64,000 nucleotides of DNA from Apodospora peruviana (taxonomy: Eukaryota > Ascomycota > Sordariomycetes > Sordariales > Lasiosphaeriaceae): assembly GCA_033439685.1 (NCBI GenBank), contig JAUEDM010000002.1, positions 4,836,001-4,900,000 on the forward strand. The letters run 5' to 3'. Position numbers and translations under genes: made by a program. Below, one piece after another: positions 56,636 to 64,000 of the stretch (within the stretch, counting starts at the first letter, position 1; every line of letters begins with the position of its first letter). The notes under the pieces were generated by a model. That model saw only the letters and a list, made by a program, of their open reading frames with translations. It ran no database searches and was not told the DNA's origin.

Positions 56636-59428
56636 GGCTGAGGGATAGCGTTTCCGAACGACTTGATTTTCTGATAGGAGCGCCTCAAGAAGAGGGTGGT
56701 GGTGTGGGATCTTGTTTTGCTTTTGCTATCACGGGAGCGTAACGATGGACAGCCTCATTCGTCTTTTCGATGGAATATTCCTTCTCACGGTAGCGCAACA
56801 GGTAAACAATCTCAAGTTTACTCTCTTTCAGAAACCACCAGTCCAAGAATTTTCGTCTGTCTGAGAGATCGTTTCCTCATCCCTGGTCGACATCATCTAT
56901 TCATAGAATGAGGGTGGATGTAAGAAGTCGAAACATGGAAACCATCGGGTGCAACTTGAAGCCCTCATGCACACGCAATATGATCCAACCGCGAGAGAAA
57001 AACGAGGCGCTCATGCGGTGCGAAAAAGACGTGCAGATCAAATCTCAGGAACCATTCTGTTCTTCGGGATGGAGCTAGATAATAAAGTGTCTCTTGTCAA
57101 GGACACCCTCCCACACACACAGTACCTCCCTAATTGGTAAGGTCCCTTATATTGGGGTCCTGAGGCGTAAACACCCTGGTACTTGAGTTGTCCTAAAAGC
57201 GGGAGAGACACCCGCGTCCAGTCGATACCGCGCTACCGCCACCACATGTCTGCCACCTGGCCGAGGGCTGAAGCGGGAAGGTGGCAATCGAATGAACGAG
57301 CAGTGGGTTGTGGCCTCCAGTCAGGGCCAGGCACAATGGGACGAAGGAGGGCTGAGATGCCCTAGGGAAGTGCAGGACCGGATGGTTGGGAGTCACAACA
57401 GACGCTACTGCAGTAAAATCGGGGGTTGGAAAGGGTCGTCGTACCAAAAAACCTCAGCAAAGTTTGAGTGATGATTGTTGCATTGTAGATGCGAAGTAGC
57501 GAGCAGATCGTGCACGTAATGGATCAGACGGATGAGTGGACGGGATGCTAGAACCTGCGAGGTCCTACCTCAGGTGCTTATTTAGCACGCTTTTATGGTA
57601 GGAAGGAAAAAGCCAACAAACCACATCGAAAAGGGACCACTGGTCCACTACAGTCCAGGCCCAGCGATTTGTTACGCCCGGTTGGTTGCGATGTGGTTAG
57701 CGGGGCGGCTCTGCCTGATCCGCCTCCACTGGCGGCCTTCAGCTACTAACCACGCGGCCTACGATGGGAATTTGGGAGACGTGATTTCTCCGAGAGATGA
57801 ACAGTAAATAAAGGGTTTGTATGCTGCCAAGACAGTGATGCGGTCAGCCATATTTGCCCTGTTCCGGATCAAAGCAGAAGCTGTTATCAAAGATGGAAAT
57901 TGATGAGACGGTGAAGAGGTCCATCTCAGCAGCATCACCACGTCGGCCACTAAAAACGACGACGTAATGCCGCCGCCTTTTGGCCCCTCACCTCTCTCCG
58001 GCGCATGTTGTGGAGTCTTGGGAGCTGATTGCTTCGGAGCTTGCTCGCTGATCAATGCACTGCAGAGATATGCGCAAGTGGGAAGCTACCTAGCGTGTGG
58101 CCCTTCCGTTTGGTCAGATGCGAGCGGTCCTGTGCTCCACGTGAGGGGTCGAGGGAACTTCCACACCTCGTCCCAAAAGCCTTCCTGTCGACAGGGCAGT
58201 CGTCGTGACACTAACAAGAATGTGGTATCGTTTCCTGCTGGCCGATACCTTAAGCGCTACCTTCAAAGTTAACCCAATCACCTTAAGTTCCCAACTACGG
58301 GTTATACACAGGCCTATTATTCAGTGCGAGGACGTCCGAGGCTTCTATGGATCAGTTCTGCCCTGACCTCTTCCTCTCCATGATGCGCTGACTTGCTTCC
58401 CCGGCCAACCTCCACTCGGAGCAGGAGACAGAGACACCTCAAGTAAGTCACCGTATTTCGCAGCGTGGCACAGCCCAGCTGTGAGCCTGAGGGACGGGTC
58501 CAAAACTTACTTGAAGCTGGCGGTTGGATTAGGGACGAAAGAAGCAATGGAAGACAAGGCCGCGTTTGACTGATGAAACAATTGGTTCGGCTGCGATGCT
58601 TCGCAAGAGGGCATAATGGATTCATGGCAGGAAAATATGCAAGATACCGAGAGTCTGTTAGTGACCGTGACTTGTCCGACGAACCGAGTGTTGCCCAGAC
58701 CGGGCAACCACAGATCTGAGGGAAGTACCGCTTACTCCCTTCTGTTAGCTCGCGTATGGGGCCTGATCCACGGGTCCCGGTGCCACGCAGCATGCTTGCC
58801 GCTAGCGCCTTTTTCGCCTGTCTTCTACACTTTAATCCCATGTTCGAATCGTATTACAAAGGCACATCATTGCGAGGCAGCTGTCTGCCTGCTTATCATC
58901 CTTAAGTACACCCTCCCTCGCCCACTCAGCACTTGCCTGCGCAGAGGATTCACTTTCTGCCCGCGAGTCTGTATTGGTCGACCACCGTCGGACGCCCACC
59001 CTTCCCCACAGACGCAACCTTCCCATTATCCCTCCCAAGGTCCATTACTCTTCTGCTGCCGGAGCCTGACCTTTCCCTTCCTCCTCTTTTCCCCCCTCAT
59101 CCGCCTTGGCCGTGAATCAAGACATCTCGACGAAACCACCGCCATTTCGACCACCACTGTCCGGTGCATCACATTGCCTTGGAAGGGCTTAACCAGCCAA
59201 GGCGAAATTATCATTTGAACCCAAATACCACATAGCAGTTGTGAGTCTTGTTGCTTGCCCGCTCGCCAGCACTTGGAAACACCAACAGCGACCGACCGAT
59301 CCCCGCGCCCGTGTCCGCTTCCTTCTTGCCTCCTTGTCTCCCATCATCACTCCGCCTAAAGCATCGCGCTCTGTTTCGCTGACTCCTCTCTTCCATCAAA
59401 CAGCTTTCCGATCATCATTACCAACATC
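56636..59428. other. intergenic, no gene recognised
   Basis: A 2.8-kb gap. Open frames at 57759-58055 (-), 58317-58841 (-) and 58616-59218 (+) have no motifs. The last 400 bp before 59429 are C/T-rich and probably form the leader of the NBR1-like gene. Confidence 0.55.
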
Positions 59429-62144
59429 ATGGCAACCGTTCAAACGACTTCGCCCGACACACTCGTCACCTTCAAGGTGAACATCGATGGCGTCAATCGC
59501 CGCTTTAAGCTTCCACTGCGGGAGTTGGGAATCAACGTCCTCGAGGACAAGGTACGTCACACTAATAGCGAAACACTAGAACTCGAGTTCTCGTGCCACA
59601 ACACTTTTTGATACTTGCACAAGGTTTCACTGTGCATTTCTGTCATTTACAGTACAGTATCACTGACAGGTTGTTGAATAGCTACGGAATGCCCTGGCGA
59701 TCCCCGCTGACGCTGACGCTGTCTTCGAACGCTATTCTGATTCTGCCGGCACTTACGTGGTGCTTGACAAGACCAACACACCTGTCTATAAGCAACTGTA
59801 TCGGGCTGCTAAGGCCAAGCAAAAGCTCAAGATCCGCGTCACCGTCAAGGAGAAGCCCGTCGAGGAAGAAAAGAAGGGCCCTAAGCCCGCCTCCGTTGAG
59901 GATGAGGTTGAGGCCGGGCAGGAACTGAAGTCGGCCCCTCAGCCTACAACCACCCCGAAGGAGTCGGAATCGCCAATCCCATCGCCATCCTCGTCTGCTA
60001 CTATGCCACGTGACCAATCATCCACCCGCGAATCTGCCGAATTCGAACCCATGGTGGACGCTATTGAGCGTACCCAAATGGCGATGAAGCAGAGCCTTGA
60101 GGCTCTGCAGGCGGTTGCCAATTCTTCATACAAATCCAGGGTCAAGGTCAACCTCCCGACCCCGGTGCCTCGCACCAACTACGCGGTCTGCTGCAATAGC
60201 TGTGATCGAACGATCCCCATGGCTCACTATCATTGCTCTACCTGCGATGATGGCGACTTCGACCTTTGCGAGGAATGTGTCAAGCGGGGCATCACGTGCT
60301 ACGGTGCCGACCACTGGTTGATCAAGCGAGTCGTCAAGAACGGTGTTATCATCCAGAGCACCACCGAGCGCATCGCTCCTAAGCCCAAGGCTAAACCTGT
60401 GGAGGAGGTGCCGGCTCCTGCCACTCCCCCTGCCAGCATTCCCGACCGTCCAACGGAGAGGGTCGTTCCCATCTTCAACGACTTCTTGTACTCGAGCATC
60501 CGCACCTGCAACTGTTGCGTACAGGAACTTCCGGAGAGTGAGTTTGTTCATTGCACAACCTGTGAGGATTTCGATCTCTGCCGGGCGTGCTTTGCTCGGA
60601 ACCGTCACGGCCATCACCCGAAGCATCCCTTCGTCCCGGCAGTTGAGGGCACCAGACTGGAGCCTGAGGTGTCTCGCCGACTTGCTCCCGGCCGCAGCCA
60701 GACCCACAACGCCATCTGTGACGGCTGTGACGAGGCCATCAAAGGCGTCCGCCACAAGTGCTTGGATTGCCCCGACTGGGACTACTGTTCGAGCTGCCAT
60801 GTGAATGCTTCGTTCATTCACCCTGGTCACCGTTTCGTCCCTGTCTACGAGCCCTTGGAGACCAACTGCAATGCTCGTATCCGTGCCCTCGACCGCCAGA
60901 CCCACGTCGGTGTCTGCTGCGATGGACCTTTGTGCGGAAAGTCCAAGATTAACTCGGAGTATATCGTCGGCGACCGTTACAAGTGTGCGGTTTGCCATGA
61001 CACTGATTTTTGCGCCAACTGCGAGGCGAGCCCTGCCAACCACCACAACCGGACCCATCCGCTTATCAAGTTCAAGACCCCAGTGCGCCATGTTAGCGTC
61101 ACGACTACTGGCGAGCACGAGAATGGCCGTCAAATGCCGACCATGGGCGATCGTCTCCGAGCTGCTCGCGCAGCTGCCAGCAAGTCACCGCAGGCTACAG
61201 AGACCCCTAGCCAAGGCTCGAACGCCACCAATGTCCTGACAGTTGTGGATGTAAAGCCCACGGAGTTTTCACCTCCAGTTGAGGTCGATTCGAAGAAGTC
61301 CGAGCCCGCAGAGGTGGAGAAGCTCGTGGAGAAGCCCGTGGCTGTCGAGAAGACTCTTGATGTCAGCGAGCTCAACGCTGTCTTTGTTCAAGACACTGTG
61401 CGCGACGGAACAGTCATGGGACCCGGATATGTCTTCGAGCAAACTTGGGTCCTGCGTAATGAGGGCACTGTTCCCTGGCCCGCAGGTTGCTCGGTCAAGT
61501 ATGTCGGCGGTGACTACATGGGTCACATCGATTCCACTCATCCTGCAGCGACTCGTGACCTGGAGGAGTCGTCCAAGTCTACCATCTGCTACACTGAACT
61601 TGCCCCCGGCGAGGTGTTCCCCTTTACCGTTCTGCTGCGAACCCCACTGCGGGATGGAAGAGCTGTCTCGAACTGGAGACTGTCGACCAAGGACGGTCTC
61701 AAGTTCGGTCACCGCCTCTGGTGCGATGTGATCGTCGATAGGTCCATCATGTTGAACCCTCCTGAGTCACCCAATGAGTCCGAGACTGAGACACCCATTG
61801 AGGAAAAGGAGATTAAGGGTGAATCTGCGTCCGAAGAGGTCACGACCGAACACGTTGAATTCAAGGCCGAGGAGGTTGAGGCCGAGGAGGAGCTTCCAGT
61901 CGAGCCTGTGCAAAGCCAGATGATCTTCCCCAAGCTCGAGAAGGAGTCGCCTGTGGCCAGCGTTCACGAGGAAGTCAAGTCGGAGTCTACTCCCACCGAG
62001 GAGGACTACGAGGACTGCGAAGACGATGAGTGGGCTGAGGATGGATCGGACTCTGGCTTCCTGACCGATGAAGAGTACGACGTTCTCGACGCTTCTGACG
62101 AAGAGTTTTTTGAAGGACAGGGAAACCCGGCTCTCAAGAAGTAA
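59429..62144 (+). CDS. NBR1-like selective autophagy receptor (PB1, four ZZ fingers, FW domain)
   Basis: Exons 59429-59551 and 59682-62144 give 861 residues. An N-terminal PB1-like domain (about 10-95) begins VTFKVNIDGVNRRFKL and continues across the intron to KLKIRVTV. Four ZZ-type zinc fingers lie between about 206 and 503: CCNSCDRTIPMAHYHCSTC, CNCCVQELPESEFVHCTTC, CDGCDEAIKGVRHKCLDC, and CDGPLCGKSKINS through YKCAVCHDTDFCANC. An FW (four-tryptophan, NBR1) domain is at about 607-729, with FEQTWVLRNEGTVPWPAGC, SNWRLSTKDG and GHRLWCDVIV. The acidic tail holds YDVL at 840-843 between acidic residues, a likely Atg8-interacting (LIR) motif. In animals and fission yeast such proteins carry ubiquitinated or vacuolar cargo; the fungal cargo is unknown. 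There is no UBA domain at the C terminus. Confidence 0.93.
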
Positions 62145-63262
62145 AAGGCTAGGTATGGGGTGTAACCTCTGGTGGCGTAGATGGCGAGCGTTTAACTGTG
62201 GACGATTTCTCTCCTCAGAAGGCGGTATGTTTGGGATAATGGATGGATTGGGTTAGTTTGGGACGGGCTTTTCATTATGGATCAACAGCACCTTTTCCTT
62301 TATCTGTTATCACACTGTGTTCTGTAATCGTTTCTCTCCTTGTTGGATTCAGCGTATTGCGGCTCTCCACCCTCGTTTCTTCTGGTCTTGCTATTTTCTA
62401 TTCCTCATTTATGATGGCAATACACAATTCGACAACAAAAACAACAACAAAAACCGACTTGCTCTCGCAGTGCTTCTCGCAAACCAGACTTGAGAGTAGC
62501 CCCTTGGGCATCTTTATCGCATTTGCTCGTTGACTCTATCTTCTTCCACTGCCATTTACGGATGCATTCATACGTGTCTCTGTCTCTGTATCTAAATGAC
62601 GGAAAGTCATGGGGGCAAGTCGGGAGTCAGCTTGGTGGTGGTCACGATGCCTTTTGCTTTCGCGGGTTCGCGATTATTTGTTGTACTTTTCTTTGAATGC
62701 GCCTACGCTTCCAGATTGAGTTAACCATTTCGTAGGGTACTGTGTTAGGTTTAGTTATCAGGTTAAGGGGGGAATACTCAGGCTTGATGTTTGATGTTAG
62801 TGTTTTATATAATCGTGTGACGACAGTAGTTGCTGTGATGACTGCGTGTGAAGCTGACTTATGGCTCTGCTACTGGATACTCGACCAAAAGAAAGAGAAA
62901 TTATTCTGTATCTGTCCTGCAGATTACGTATGAGTTTTGACCGAAGCTGCTTCATCTGACAGGCTGCCAACCGGACCTCATTCAGAGAGACGCAAGGTGT
63001 ATCCATCTTGAGGAGAATATAGTAAATCCCATCAATTCCTTCCTCAAAAGGCATCATCATCCATGGATGCTTTTGTGGTTCACTCCTATCTCGATGAACG
63101 TGTTACTGTATTCTGCCGGGTTTGTCCGCCTTTTAACCGTGAAGTGAATTCCCACGTTCCCCTTCGTGAATAACCAGTAAGTGCTAGCTCATTTGAACAC
63201 CACCACGTAATGCAACAGTCTTCTCTCACCAACCCTAAGGAGCGATTTGATATCATCAGAAG
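62145..63262. other. intergenic, no gene recognised
   Basis: The NBR1-like 3' flank (T-rich, with a CAACAAAAACAACAAC run near 62432-62450) and the upstream region of the thioredoxin gene. No gene was seen. Confidence 0.6.
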
Positions 63263-63924
63263 ATGGAGTACCTCACCTATATAGTATTGACACTGCTCGC
63301 CGTCTTTGTAATAGCGCCGGTACGTATTACGCATATTTCTACCAGACCTCTGACCTGATCACCTGATTGTTAACTTATCATCTCCATCCTCCCTCTTATC
63401 GTGTTTAGTCCATCACACCTTACCTACCTACAATCCGCATTTTCACTCATATTTTTAACTCATACTAACATCCGTGCATCAAAAAGGCTCTCTTCGCCGA
63501 CCGGTCCCCGATCCCGGATACATCAACAAACATCCACAAAATCACTTCCCCACAAGACCTCGAGGCCCTGCTCGCCTCGTCACGGTTCGTGGTCGCCGAT
63601 TTCTACGCAGATTGGTGTCCACCCTGCCGCGCCATCGCGCCAATTTTTGGTCAGCTGGCCGATTCTCACGCTTCAAAGGGCAAGCTGGCGTTTGCGAAAA
63701 TCAACGTCGACCACGTCAACGACGTCGCCAAGCAGTACGCTGTCTCTGCCATGCCGACGTTCCTGTTCTTTGAGGACGGGAAACCGAAGGGTGTGGCTGT
63801 TGGGAGCTTACGGAAAAGGCAGTCTGTCAGAATGACTGCTGATGGGAAGCTGGTTGACAGAATCTTGGGCGCGGATAAACCTGCTCTTGAGGAGGTTGTT
63901 AAAGCTTTGGCTGGCCAAGTTTAA
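63263..63924 (+). CDS. membrane-anchored thioredoxin-domain protein (WCPPC)
   Basis: Exons 63263-63319 and 63487-63924 give 164 residues. Exon 1 encodes a hydrophobic N terminus (MEYLTYIVLTLLAVFVIAP) that would act as a signal anchor or signal peptide. Exon 2 encodes a single thioredoxin fold with FYADWCPPCRAIAPIF, KINVDHVNDVAKQYAVSAMPTFLFFEDGK and a C-terminal helix. The cis-Pro is in SAMPTF. The active site is WCPPC, not the canonical thioredoxin WCGPC, which is expected to change redox potential. The 167-nt intron has donor GTACGT, an ACTAAC branch site and an AAAAAG acceptor ending at 63486. If exon 1 were wrong, the thioredoxin domain would have no ATG before its first strand, which supports the join. 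Confidence 0.85.
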
Positions 63925-64000
63925 ACCCAGCCACACCCCGTGTAATCAAGTGAAGGAATCAAGGGTCATGCATACGTATGGCCATAATTTGGTTAGGTAG

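Overview
The window is nuclear DNA of a filamentous ascomycete (Pezizomycotina). The genes are split by short introns, mostly 50-170 nt, with GTRNGT donors, CTAAC-type branch sites and nearby acceptors. The gene set fits this group: a division-1 chitin synthase, a leaderless fungal aspartic protease, Sso-type syntaxin, Tom70 and a fungal ADC lyase. The genus cannot be fixed from sequence alone. No virus, transposase, CRISPR array, rRNA or biosynthetic gene cluster was seen.

Layout. 1-2232 has no recognisable gene. 2233-5528 (-) is chitin synthase. 7931-10409 (-) is SLY1 (ER-Golgi SM protein). 13021-17606 (+) is a large protein with a TFIIS-N-like fold, an RVxF motif and a CCCH finger, read as a PNUTS/Ppn1-like PP1 regulator, followed by a broken second finger. 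18746-20304 (-) is phosphopantothenoylcysteine decarboxylase (PPCDC), cut into 11 exons. 21049-22576 (+) is a NASP/Hif1-type histone chaperone. 23045-25065 (-) is an unknown multi-span membrane protein. 26640-27871 (-) is an AhpC/TSA-like thioredoxin-fold protein. 30112-33451 (-) is UPF1 and 34131-35304 (+) is IMP4, a divergent pair. 37079-38283 (+) is an Sso1-type syntaxin. 40577-42699 (-) is TOM70, divergent from an ADC lyase at 43334-44220 (+). 45045-46536 (+) is a pepsin-like protease. 49557-51830 (+) is a Barentsz/CASC3 EJC protein. 55018-56635 (+) is a CofD/YvcK-like protein. 59429-62144 (+) is an NBR1-like autophagy receptor. 63263-63924 (+) is a membrane-anchored thioredoxin.

The genes are housekeeping loci with no shared pathway. 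Themes recur by chance or loosely: RNA surveillance and processing (UPF1, Barentsz, IMP4, the PNUTS-like protein), membrane traffic (SLY1, syntaxin), and import or turnover (TOM70, NBR1, protease). All exon joins given here were made by hand from splice signals, reading phase and family motifs. Every model closes in frame, but none has been checked against RNA.

The most unusual structure is in the PPCDC gene. Six of its eleven exons are under 30 nt. One is 11 nt, and one appears to be only 3 nt and supplies the residue that completes the conserved CGDxGxGAM loop. The same gene has a GC-AG intron. Across the window, six of 44 inferred introns end in AAG rather than YAG. Other points of note are an in-frame tandem copy of the CCCH finger lying beyond the stop codon of the PNUTS-like gene, a tRNA-like element near 53.4 kb, two long poly-C tracts, and a recurring 9-mer (TACTCCGTA) in intergenic DNA.
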